From: Patiria pectinifera
Lineage: Eukaryota; Echinodermata; Asteroidea; Valvatida; Asterinidae
Assembly: GCA_029964075.1 (NCBI GenBank)
Contig: CM057150.1
Coordinates: 868,001-932,000 of the forward strand
Direction of reading: 5' to 3'
Length of the DNA: 64,000 bases
The notes beneath the pieces are model-generated. The model was given only the letters and a program-made list of their open reading frames with translations, made no database searches and was not told the DNA's origin. The translations under genes were made by a program, and so were the position numbers. Shown here one piece after another: positions 44,444 to 53,913 of the stretch (positions within the stretch are counted from its first letter, which is position 1; the number at the start of each line of letters is the position of its first letter).

Positions 44444-44682
44444 CGTTGTACCTCCACCTCCTCCTCTTGAGGAAATCTGTTCTCCAATCCTTGCAGGACA
44501 ACCGCTATGTGTGTACGGTTTGCTATAAGGTTTACTCGCTCCAACTTCCTGAGCTCCTCGTTAGACGATCGGCGAAGAAGTTTTAGCAATACCCAGTGTC
44601 TTATTGTAAGGATTAAAACGATCAATAAAATGATTAAACAAACAGTTACTATTGCCCCTAATGTCAGTAAATCAGATCCCAT
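44419..44682 (-). CDS. ORF1: 87-aa predicted membrane microprotein upstream of gag
   Basis: This is the first ATG after the primer site. The protein has a short N-terminus, one strong membrane segment (about residues 8-28, Leu/Ile/Val-rich), then a basic stretch (RHWVLLKLLRR) and a hydrophilic tail. The frame overlaps the Gag-Pol start by 25 nt in another frame. Its start context is weak (T at -3), whereas that of Gag-Pol is strong, so ribosomes could leak past it. I know of no standard gypsy protein like this. It could be a real accessory protein or an upstream ORF that tunes Gag-Pol translation. Confidence 0.55.
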   Translation of the reverse strand: MGSDLLTLGAIVTVCLIILLIVLILTIRHWVLLKLLRRSSNEELRKLERVNLIANRTHIAVVLQGLENRFPQEEEVEVQRWPSVTTL

Positions 44683-44761
44683 CTATATTGGCGTGCGTGA
44701 GGCGACGTCCTAAACTGCGCCTCCCGCTACTGTCCACGACTTGTGAGGTTACTAAGTGGAA

Positions 44762-44781
44762 GAATCCCACCGCTGCCACCA
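44762..44781 (-). other. Primer-binding site for tRNA-Leu
   Basis: The + strand GAATCCCACCGCTGCCACCA equals the 3' end of animal tRNA-Leu including its CCA tail, so the element's sense strand pairs with it over 20 nt. It lies two bases inside the 5' LTR. The tRNA identity is from memory of metazoan tRNA-Leu sequences. Confidence 0.85.
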
Positions 44782-44783
44782 TG

Positions 44784-45754
44784 TGTAGCGCGACAGACCG
44801 CTGCCACCATTTAGCGAAATAACCCGAGTCCGTTTGGCCGAAATATACCGCCGACTTCCAATGTAGTAGCTCACAAATCAGATGGGGGAAGGGGTAATTA
44901 AATAATAGACAAGGACAAAGGAATTATATTGGACACTGACAACTGGGTTTCATGTGCCGTAATAAAAGATATAAGATTTATTCAATACTCAGTAGGGCCT
45001 GTAACTAAGGGGTGTGCATATGTGAATGAATGTGCCTCTTATTTGCTATGTGGGAGCCTCCTGTGGGGGGCTTATTGCGCACCGCGCCTCCTATAACAAA
45101 GGGGTTGCAGCCGCTGGTAACGAGCGCCTCTAGTGCACCCGGCTCTCCTCTGTGCTCTGGCCGCGACTGCTCATGCAGCCTCCAGTGAATCCTAGTTAGA
45201 TCCAGTCAGCCTCCAGTAGCTCGCTGTGATCCCGATCCCAGTGAGGGACCAGCGGTACCCAGATCGTGAGTAAGCCTCCCGATCCTGTCCCGATGGACGT
45301 GTGTAGCCCAGATCCTGAGTAAGCCTCCTGTAGCTCCTGTGAATCCCGGTTAGATCCAGTCAGCCTCCAGTAGCTCGCTGTGATCCCGATCCCAGTGAGG
45401 GACCAGCGGTACCCAGATCGTGAGTAAGCCTCCCGATCCTGTCCCGATGGACGTGTGTAGCCCAGATCCTGAGTAAGCCTCCTGTAGCTCCTCCTCGCGC
45501 CGTGCACGACTGGAGTCCCGCTTCCGCAGTTCAGCTAACCAGCTATACTCACCAAGTCAACTTGCCCGGCGAGTCCCACCCGAGAGAGAGAGAGAGCGCG
45601 CGCGATACGCTCGGCTTTTATAGCCGTGCCGCGGACGTAGCAGTGAGTCCTACATTGCGGACGTGGAAGAACCACGACTGTGCTGCGCGCCTAGCGCGCG
45701 GCGATAGCGCCCTCTTTTGACGCCTCTATACAGCGCAGAGCTGATTTCGCTACA
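44784..45754 (-). repeat. 5' LTR (971 bp)
   Basis: It is the promoter copy. The TATA box CTATAAAAG lies at 45623-45615 and the donor-like GTGAGT at 45552-45547, about 65 bp downstream. A (GA)n/(CG)n stretch follows the TATA box. The 154-bp tandem pair is at 45198-45505. Confidence 0.95.
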
Positions 45755-45758
45755 ATAG

Positions 45759-46777
45759 CAAGATATAATGGCTCAAGACAGTTTTTAAGAATGTAGCGAA
45801 TTCTATGCGAACACCCTGATTGGTTCAGATTCTAGAGTGTAGTCTTGGCGGCACGGAAGATCATTCTCATTACTTCGAGGGTTTGTAATTTGTATTGTGT
45901 AAGAATACAAAATTTATTATCGGGCATACACAACTCATTATAAATCAGGTATATCACAATGATACATTTTATTTGTATGCACAATTGACCAAGCTGAGTG
46001 TATTGGTGATTGAAACCTCGTCAGATCTGCAAACATGTCCCCGACGTATTGAGAAGAACTCCCCATGTAACGGAATGAATGAGTCCTCATTTGCATAGCG
46101 GTGCGCGATTGGATCTCACCGCAAAAAAAATGCGCTGCTTATGTATCCGGTTCGTAAGTGTGACGTCATCTCAACTTACTGTACATGGTGTAGCATGGCA
46201 CCAATGGAACCGGAAGTTAACGCAACTTGAGTGTTTATCCAATGGGCGCTCGTAATCAGTGGTGCGTGCGCGTGTATGACGAAGTCACTTACGAACCGGA
46301 TTGCGCTGCTTGCATATATGAATAACGGTGCGAGAACCAGAGTGACCGTAAAGGTAATGACAACATTCTGCTCAATGCAATTCAAAAATCTGCTAGATTT
46401 AACAAACATCTGCTTAAATCACCTATTATAACACGAAATACTTTATAAACACATATATGGGGCAGAAAGGCCTAGCCTATATGTAAAAAAGTACTTTTGG
46501 AAAAAAAAGTGGGATGAATATGTTCGCTCGTAACCCCCCCCCCCCTCCCGCTAGGACAGGCTGATGAGCTTCACAGAATTTTGGGAAGGAATTAGGGGTA
46601 GCATTTTTGGTAATTTATCATGACGTAATTATGTATAAAGACATTCGGCTGCAGCTGTTTAAGACCGCAGTTAGCCAATGCGCGCAAATGCGGGGTTTCC
46701 CCCAAAACGTCACTGCAACCATACAGACTTGCACAACATTATTCGGAATTCCCAATGTGTAAACAAAAATCCTTACC
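45759..46777. other. Non-coding DNA with an empty-site paralogue and a small inverted repeat
   Basis: An inverted pair around ATCCGGTTCGTAAGTG (about 46131-46170 and 46275-46312) looks like a MITE of about 180 bp. 46340-46450 matches the sequence that flanks the hAT element at 31.3-32.3 kb, but lacks the insertion. There is no gene. Confidence 0.5.
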
Positions 46778-46956
46778 AGATGTTCAATGGGGAGGTTTGA
46801 TACGTAAACAAAAAGTTGTACCTTGGACGCACGACCTAAGACCAGTCTAATGTATGCATGTTAATTATTACATCAGCCTTATACAGTCATTGCGTCATGA
46901 CTGGAACCATCAGGAATAACGTGAACCCGATGTCCAATTGCCATCGAGGACAGACT

Positions 46957-46964
46957 TATATAAG
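46957..46964 (+). promoter_or_regulatory. TATA box of LRAT-type gene 1
   Basis: TATATAAG lies 162 bp before the start codon, with a CCAAT motif about 20 bp further upstream (46934). The predicted transcription start is near 46988-46995, giving a 5'UTR of about 130 nt. The box is retained in unit 2. Confidence 0.7.
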
Positions 46965-47125
46965 AAGGGCTAGACGTCGACTAATTGGCACATTCTGACT
47001 TAGCTCATATTATGCGACTGCAGTGCACCGGGCTGCATGCTGCCGTACATCACCTGTTGAAGATTAGACTACGATTTGGCTAATATTTCGGTAGTAAAAC
47101 ATTTTGACTATTTACTGACTTAGTC

Positions 47126-48358
47126 ATGGCAGAGAGTACAGGATCGAGGCTAGCAAGTCATGACGATTTATTGAGAGTGAACAACAACTTCGGAGTAGTC
47201 AGTGATTGGTTCGATTCGCACACTATCTCGAAGTGTGAAGACACATTGTGCGTGGGAGACAGGATCGAGTTCCTCAGTGGCACTCTGCCGGGTGCGCACT
47301 GGGGTATCTACATCGGCGAACGGGACTCCATACCCTGCAATGTAGTCCACTTAATTCCTGGCAACGAACGTGGGGCAGCATGCTCAAATATAAAGACTTA
47401 TTTGGGGGTTAGTCTCCCAGCGAGTGGTGATGCACTCGTCGTTAACTCCATCAGTAAATTTATCACTTTTCCTGGCGATAAAGTAAGGATTAACAACTTG
47501 AAGGATAAAGAATGCCAACCGCTAGGCACGGGACGTATTCGCGAGGAAGTCACGGATCAGCTCAAAGAATTACACAAGAGGTCTTTACGTGAGGAAGTGT
47601 ACGTGTGCAGAGATTCATTCACATATTGTGAGGACTTTGTGAACTACTGTCGATACCACATCCGCCAGCCGGGGGGCGGCATCAAACAAGCAGTTAACTT
47701 CAATCCGAGCGACGAAAACGAAGAAACTGGCTCAACTTCGACTTCCTCGGGTGTTAGTCGCATTAACAAATTCTACAGGTTTGCAAGCGAAAAGTACAGA
47801 ACGGCTGTTAAAACCCTCAAACGTGCACACGAGGGTTCGGTAAACTACTTTCGATACCGATTCTGGTGCATTAATTACCGGCTGGTCAGTGACTGGTGCA
47901 ATGAGCCACGGTCATTGCCTCAATTGACTGTAGGTGACAGGCTGGAGTTCAGTCGTACCGGCCCGTATGCACACTGGGGCATCTACGTCGGCAAATGGGG
48001 GGACTACCACGACCAGGTAGTCCACTTCGCCCCGGCGAACGGAAACGGAAGCATGTTCTTCACGAAAAAGAGTTGTTGTTTGGAGTCCTCGGCGGAAGAC
48101 AAACCGGTCATCCGTGTACAGTCAATCTCAGAAATCCTTCTGAAAAGGGTCCGAATCAATAACAGCAGAGATAATCAGTGGCGCCCCTTACTCAGGACAG
48201 GCATTTTGGATGCCATCCAGTATCATATGAAACGTCAATCAGATGGCCACACGCCGGTGTACGGTCTTTGCTCCAACAACTGCGAGCACTTTGTCAATCG
48301 GTGTCGGTATGGGGAACATCACAGCGACCAGATAGCACGGTTGACACCCTGGATATAG
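47126..48358 (+). CDS. Double LRAT-domain protein, copy 1 (410 aa)
   Basis: Two domains of the LRAT/H-rev107 (NlpC/P60) family lie in tandem. Domain 1 (about 41-180) has His58 in HWGIYIG, His75 in VVHLIPG and Cys168 in YCEDFV. Domain 2 (about 264-400) has His283 in HWGIYVG, His300 in VVHFAP and Cys386 in NCEHFV, the canonical block. Both keep the His-His-Cys triad used by family members for thiol-based acyl transfer or phospholipase activity on lipids. There is no signal peptide, and the C-terminal membrane helix of vertebrate PLAAT proteins is absent. A Ser/Thr-rich linker joins the domains. The coding region has no intron. The substrate is unknown. I am confident of the family and unsure of the activity. 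Confidence 0.9.
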   Translation: MAESTGSRLASHDDLLRVNNNFGVVSDWFDSHTISKCEDTLCVGDRIEFLSGTLPGAHWGIYIGERDSIPCNVVHLIPGNERGAACSNIKTYLGVSLPASGDALVVNSISKFITFPGDKVRINNLKDKECQPLGTGRIREEVTDQLKELHKRSLREEVYVCRDSFTYCEDFVNYCRYHIRQPGGGIKQAVNFNPSDENEETGSTSTSSGVSRINKFYRFASEKYRTAVKTLKRAHEGSVNYFRYRFWCINYRLVSDWCNEPRSLPQLTVGDRLEFSRTGPYAHWGIYVGKWGDYHDQVVHFAPANGNGSMFFTKKSCCLESSAEDKPVIRVQSISEILLKRVRINNSRDNQWRPLLRTGILDAIQYHMKRQSDGHTPVYGLCSNNCEHFVNRCRYGEHHSDQIARLTPWI

Positions 48359-48982
48359 GTAAGTGAATACAGTTTTTATGTTGCGATAAAAACATCTCCA
48401 AACTATTAAGGAATTTAAATCGCCAAATAAAAGCTTGAATATCCACAGATGGAACAACTTAGATCAAACAAGATATACACTGATAATGTACCAGAACAAA
48501 AATGAACAAGACGGTGTAATAATGAAACTGTGAAATGAATCTAAATGAACTATGTCAATGGTTTAAAAATAAGAAATTTCAATAAAGTATACAGAAAAAA
48601 ACAGTATACAACAGTTGCTTCTTAACTGCATTTTTCGCTTTTACAAAACCTGTACATACTGCCTGTGGGCAGCCATGCAGGAAAGAGTGGCATTCTTAAA
48701 GATATCAAAATGACATTCATCGTGTTTTGGTAAACACGATATTGTTAATAGTTTTCAACTTTTTTGAAGCCGAAATGATTTCCATTTATTGTGTTTATTG
48801 TTGTTGATTTGAAACAATGGCCCAGGTGTTACCTTTTTTTTTAGTCACGGCACCCGGTTGCGAGTCCCTATACATGTTAAATGTTGCCCAGTTTGGAGAA
48901 ACACTAACAGACTGCATTGAATGGGAGGCTAGCTGTTGTATCATTGTTTAATCACTCGTTGTTTTGTGTGTTTGTGTTTCAG
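48359..48982 (+). other. Predicted 3'UTR intron starting right after the stop codon
   Basis: The TAG stop is followed directly by a consensus donor GTAAGT. A pyrimidine-rich acceptor (TTTGTGTTTCAG) lies 624 bp on. Both sites are retained in unit 2. Because the junction would lie directly at the stop, it should not trigger nonsense-mediated decay. Confidence 0.6.
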
Positions 48983-49629
48983 GGCCACACCGAGCTAAGA
49001 AGGTAAATGAGTGATGACACGGAGCAGTGCAGACTACGTCATTCGTTAGGCTACCGTGTGTCCAGAATACCCACCCCAAAGTTGTCCTGATCAGAATTAT
49101 CCGAATTTTTTGGCTGGTTCCAGAGGTGCCCGGATATAGTCTTCTTTGCATCTTACTGATTCAATCGACTCCCTGACTGCCACTTAAGAATTATACTTGC
49201 TCAAGTTTCAACTTGAACCAGAGGTTTGAATTAGGAACCACTTAAACGCAAATGGTTGGGCGGAGTTCTGCCCATTATAAAGCAGGCGCATGAGCGGCGA
49301 AAAGCCATTCTGAATCTATTGAATAAATTGTGTGTGCTCCGTTATCAGCTTGCATGGCTTGCCTTGCCTTGTCTTGTTTTAAATTTGGGCGACAAAACAA
49401 GTTTTAAATATAGGAATTTCAATTGGAAAGAGCCGACACTCTTTGTGTCCGTGAAAGGCGCCCAGTTACTAAACCCCACAAACATTGTCTATATTTTACA
49501 CCCTTTTCTCAAAATGTATATACAGGGTGTCTCAAAAAATGTAGAAGTCAAAAATAGTACTCTTTTTTTGAAAACTTATCTACACTCAACCAAAAATGAA
49601 AGTCCCCCATTAATACTTTTCTGTCTAAC

Positions 49630-51061
49630 TCAAATCAAATCACATTTATTTCCTCTTCATGACAGAAATGAAAAAGTAATATAAGTACTTAAACATATAA
49701 AGGCCACTAGAGGTGGCAAAACCTTAAAAGCATAGCTTGTATCAGGCATGCCATTACACAAAACAGACGAAAAATAACAGGAAGAAAAAAGAATTAAAAA
49801 CAAAGACCAATTACACACATGTATAATTCTAAGCAGTTAGCAAAGTTGTGAAAAAGTTATAAAAATAATATTAATAATTAATAATGGGCTACGAGTAGGA
49901 TCGTCGTGAATACAGAGTCCAATTATGGCAGAGGCATATAACATATAAAATATATTACATTACATAAGATACAATTTAAGTTTGCGTTTGAAAATATTAT
50001 AAGACCTTAAACATCTGAGAGACAATGGTACATTGTTCCATATTTAAGGTCCGGTGTATTTAATGTTACATTGAAAGGCAGATGTTCTATGTTGCGGTAT
50101 GTGGAAATGTAAGTTAGTAGACACACGAGTATTATAGTTGTGCAAATGGCAGTTTAGTACAAACATGTTTGAATAGGAAATGGGCAGTAAATTGTTTTTA
50201 AACTTGTACATAAATAGAGCTTGTTGGTATTTATTTAGGTTTGTTATGCTTAAATATTTTAGTTCACGCAAGAGAGGTTGACTGTGGGCTCTATATGGTA
50301 AATTGGTAATAATTCGAACAACTCTTCTGCAATTTTATTAGTTTATCTAAATTCGTACGGAATGTATTCCCCCAAACAATGTTACAGTAAGAAAAATAAG
50401 GAAGTATTAATGAACTATAGAGAGTATTTAATACCTCAAAGGGAACAGTATGTTTTAGTCTGTTGATAACTCCAATACTCTTAGAAACTTTACTTACAAT
50501 CTCATCGATGTGATATTTCCAAGTCAATTTTTCATGGATGATTACACCTAAAAATCTAAACTTGTCTACTTTCTTGATAGTTTTGCTATCCATTAAAATA
50601 TTTAAGTTTGTGACTTTGGCAATTTTCAGTTTATCTGGGAAAACCCCTTTAGATAGAGATAAATTAAAAATGTGACACAGGGGATCACTTATATTGGTTA
50701 TGACAGATTTGATTAACCCTGGTTTGACACCATCCAAGCCAGGAGACTTATTGTTTTTAAATTTGGAAACAATTTCATGAATTTCTGCTTTTGTTATTGG
50801 ATTAAAGAAAATGGAATTTTCGTTAGGATCAGTCAAGTAATTCTCATAACTAGCATTTGCTTGAGGAAGATTTCGATTGAGAGAAGGGCCTATTTGAGTA
50901 AAGTAGTCATTAAAAGCATTTGAAATATCTTTGGTGTTATTTGTATGGTTTCCACGTATATTGAATTCAGAAGGGTACTTTTTATGATTATTTTTGTTTA
51001 ATAATGAGTTAATTATACACCATGTTTTTTAGCATTACTTTTTACTTTTTCAAACTTATCT
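49630..51061 (-). pseudogene. LINE remnant, unit 1 (internally deleted)
   Basis: The minus frame 50836-50291 encodes the start of a reverse transcriptase (KNNKSPGLDGVKPGLIK). It then jumps from KLKIAKV directly to the late domain (FRFLGVIIHEKLTWKYHI). The catalytic YxDD block is missing without loss of frame. The C-terminal part continues at 50271-50044 after a frameshift. The 3' end lies near 49630 with CAAATCAAATCA repeats. The 5' part is cut off by the duplication junction at 51061. Confidence 0.8.
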
Positions 51062-51239
51062 AGATGTTCAATGGGAGGTTTGATGCGTAAACAAAAAGGT
51101 GTACCTTGGACGCACGACCTAAGACCAGCCTAATGTATGCATGTTAATTATTACATCAGCCTTATACAGTCATTGCGTCATGACTGGAACCATCAGGAAT
51201 AACGTGAACCCGATGTCCAATTGCCATCGAGGACAGACT

Positions 51240-51247
51240 TATATAAG
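51240..51247 (+). promoter_or_regulatory. TATA box of LRAT-type gene 2
   Basis: TATATAAG in the same position relative to its gene as in unit 1. The surrounding promoter sequence differs by only a few bases. Confidence 0.7.
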
Positions 51248-51408
51248 AAGGGCTAGACGTCGACTAATTGGCACATTCTGACTTAGCTCATATTATGCGA
51301 CTGCTGTGCACCAGGCTGCATGCTGCGGTACATCACCTGTTGAAGATTAGACTACGATTTGGCTAATATTTCGGTAGTAAAACATTTTGACTATTTAGTG
51401 ACTTAGTC

Positions 51409-52641
51409 ATGGCAGAGAGTACAGGATCGAGGCTAACAAGTCATGACGATTTATTGAGAGTGAACAACAACTTCGGAGTAGTCAGTGATTGGTTCGATTC
51501 GCACACTATCTCGAAGTGTGAAGATACATTGTGCGTGGGAGACAGGATCGAGTTCCTCAGTGGCACTCTGCCGGGTGCGCACTGGGGCATCTACATCGGC
51601 GAACGGGACTCCATACCCTGCAATGTAGTCCACTTAATTCCTGGCAACGAACGTGGGGCAGCATGCTCAAATATAAAGACTTATTTGGGCGTTAGTCTCC
51701 CAGCGAGTGGTGATGCACTCGTCGTTAACTCCATCAGTAAATTTATCACTTTTCCTGGCGATAAAGTAAGGATTAACAACTTGAAGGATAAAGAATGCCA
51801 ACCGCTAGGCACGGGATGTATTCGCAAGAAAGTCAAGGATCAGCTCAAAGAATTACACAAGAGGTCTTTACGTGAGGAGGTGTACGTGTGCAGAGATTCA
51901 TTCACATATTGTGAGGACTTTGTGAACTACTGTCGATACCACATCCGCCAGCCGGGGGGCGGCATCAAACAAGCAGTTAACTTCGATGCGAGCGACGAAA
52001 ACGAAGAAACTGGCTCAACTTCGACTTCCTCGGGTGTTAGTCGCATTAACAAATTCTACAGGTTTGCAAGCGAAAAGTACAGAACGGCTGTTAAAACCCT
52101 CAGACGTGCACACGAGGGTTCGGTAAACTACTTTCGATACCGATTCTGGTGCATTAATTACCGGCTGGTCAGTGACTGGTGCAGTGACCCACGGTCATTG
52201 CCTCCATTGACTGTAGGTGACAGGCTGGAGTTCAGTCGTACCGGCCCGTACGCACACTGGGGCATCTACGTCGGCAAATGGGGGGAATACCACGACCAGG
52301 TAGTCCACTTCGCCCCGGCGAACGGAAACGGAAGCATGTTCTTCACGAAAAAGAGTTGTTGTTTGGAGTCCTCGGCGGAAGACAAACCGGTCATCCGTGT
52401 ACAGTCAATCTCGGAAATCCTTCTGAAAAGGGTCCGAATCAATAACAGCAGAGATAATCAGTGGCGCCCCTTACTCAGGACAGGCATTTTGAATGCCATC
52501 CAGTATCATATGAAACGTCAATCAGATGGCCACACGCCGGTGTACGGTCTTTGCTCCAACAACTGCGAGCACTTTGTCAATCGGTGTCGGTATGGGGAAC
52601 ATCACAGCGACCAGATAGCACGGTTGACACCCTGGATATAG
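51409..52641 (+). CDS. Double LRAT-domain protein, copy 2 (410 aa)
   Basis: It is the duplicate of the gene at 47126, with 13 amino-acid differences by my count (about 97% identity) and no indel. All six catalytic-type residues (His58, His75, Cys168, His283, His300, Cys386) are retained. Four changes cluster in residues 137-143 of domain 1 (R to C, E to K, E to K, T to K), which makes that surface more basic. Three cluster near 259-266 before domain 2. An intact frame, promoter and splice sites suggest both copies are functional. The substrate is unknown. Confidence 0.9.
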   Translation: MAESTGSRLTSHDDLLRVNNNFGVVSDWFDSHTISKCEDTLCVGDRIEFLSGTLPGAHWGIYIGERDSIPCNVVHLIPGNERGAACSNIKTYLGVSLPASGDALVVNSISKFITFPGDKVRINNLKDKECQPLGTGCIRKKVKDQLKELHKRSLREEVYVCRDSFTYCEDFVNYCRYHIRQPGGGIKQAVNFDASDENEETGSTSTSSGVSRINKFYRFASEKYRTAVKTLRRAHEGSVNYFRYRFWCINYRLVSDWCSDPRSLPPLTVGDRLEFSRTGPYAHWGIYVGKWGEYHDQVVHFAPANGNGSMFFTKKSCCLESSAEDKPVIRVQSISEILLKRVRINNSRDNQWRPLLRTGILNAIQYHMKRQSDGHTPVYGLCSNNCEHFVNRCRYGEHHSDQIARLTPWI

Positions 52642-53266
52642 GTAAGTAAATACAGTTTTTACGTTGCGATAAAAACATCTCCAAACTATTAAGGAATTTA
52701 AATTGACAAATAAAAGCTTGAATATCCACAGATGGAACAACTTAGATCAAACAAGTATACACTGATAATGTACCAGAACAAAAATGAACAAGACGGTTTA
52801 ATTATGAAACTGTGAAATGAATCTAAATGAACAATGGCAATGGTTTAAAAATAAGAAATTTCAATAAAGTATACAGAAAAAACCAGTATACAACAGTTGC
52901 TTCTTAACTGCATTTTTCGCTTTTACAAAACCTGTACATACTGCCTGTGGGCAGCCAGGAAAGAGTGGCATTCTTAAAGATATCAAAATGCCATTCATCG
53001 TCTTTTGGTAAACACGATATTGTTAATAGTTTTCAACTTTTTTGAAGCCGAAAATGATTTCCATTCATTTTGTTTATTGTTGTTGATTTGAAACAATGGC
53101 CCAGGTATTACCTTTTTTTTTTTTTAGTCACGGCACCCGGTTGCGAGTCCCTATATGTTAAATGTTGCCCAGTTTGGAGAAAGACTAACAGACTGCATTG
53201 AATGGGAGGATAGCTGTTGTACCACTGTTTAATCACTCGTTGTTTTATTGTGTGTTTGTGTTTCAG
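52642..53266 (+). other. Predicted 3'UTR intron of copy 2
   Basis: The donor GTAAGT again directly follows the TAG stop, and the acceptor TTTGTGTTTCAG is conserved. The intron is 625 bp. Confidence 0.6.
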
Positions 53267-53913
53267 GGCCACACCGAGCTAAGAAGGTAAATGAGTGATG
53301 ACACGGAGCAGTGTAGACTACGTCATTCGTTAGGCTACCATGTGTCTAGAATACCCACCCCAAAGTTGTCCTGATCAGAATTATCCGGATTTTTTGGCTG
53401 GTTCCAGAGGTGCCCGGATATAGTCTTCTTTGCATCTAACTGATTCAATCGACTCCCTGACTGCCACTTAAGAATTATACTTGCTCAAGTTTCAACTTGA
53501 ACCAGAGGTTTGAATTAGGAACCACTTAAACGCAAATGGTTGGGCGGAGTTCTGCCCATTACAAAGCAGGCGCATGAGCGGCGAAAAGCCATTCTGAATC
53601 TATTGAATAAATTGTGTGTGCTCCGTTATCAGCTTGCATGGCTTGCCTTGCCTTGTCTTGTTTTAAATTTGGGCGACAAAACAAGTTTTAAATATAGGAA
53701 TTTCAATTGGAAAGAGTCGACACTCTTGTGTCCGTGAAAGGCGTCCAGTTACTAAACCCCACAAACATTGTCTATATTTTACACCCTTTTCTCAAAATGT
53801 ATATACAGGGTGTCTCAAAAAATGTTGAAGTCAAAAATAGTACTCTTTTTTTGCACACTTATCCACACTCAACCAAAAATGAAAGTCCCCCATTAATACT
53901 TTTCTGTCTAACT

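Larger units (their letters stand above)
36125..45754 (-). mobile_element. Apparently intact Ty3/gypsy-type LTR retrotransposon, 9630 bp
   Basis: Two 971-bp LTRs begin TGTAGCG and end CGCTACA in + orientation. They are bounded by the 4-bp duplication ATAG (36121-36124 and 45755-45758). The element reads right to left: 5' LTR, tRNA-Leu primer site, ORF1 (87 aa), Gag-Pol (1910 aa), ORF3 (347 aa), polypurine tract, 3' LTR. Pol order is protease, reverse transcriptase, RNase H, integrase, which defines Ty3/gypsy. I see no stop, frameshift or missing catalytic residue. With LTRs that look identical, this indicates a recent and perhaps still active copy. The zinc-finger ORF in the env position and the small membrane ORF before gag are unusual. 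Confidence 0.95.
46778..51061 (+). repeat. Tandem duplication, unit 1
   Basis: It begins AGATGTTCAATGGG and contains the promoter, the LRAT-type gene, its 3'UTR intron and a LINE remnant. It ends inside the LINE, directly against unit 2. The offset to unit 2 is 4283 bp across the gene. Confidence 0.93.

Noticed and set aside
46161..46168. A CRE-type promoter for LRAT-type gene 1
   Set aside because: The TGACGTCA lies in a small inverted repeat 800 bp upstream of the TATA box and is not part of the duplicated unit, so it is not a shared promoter element.
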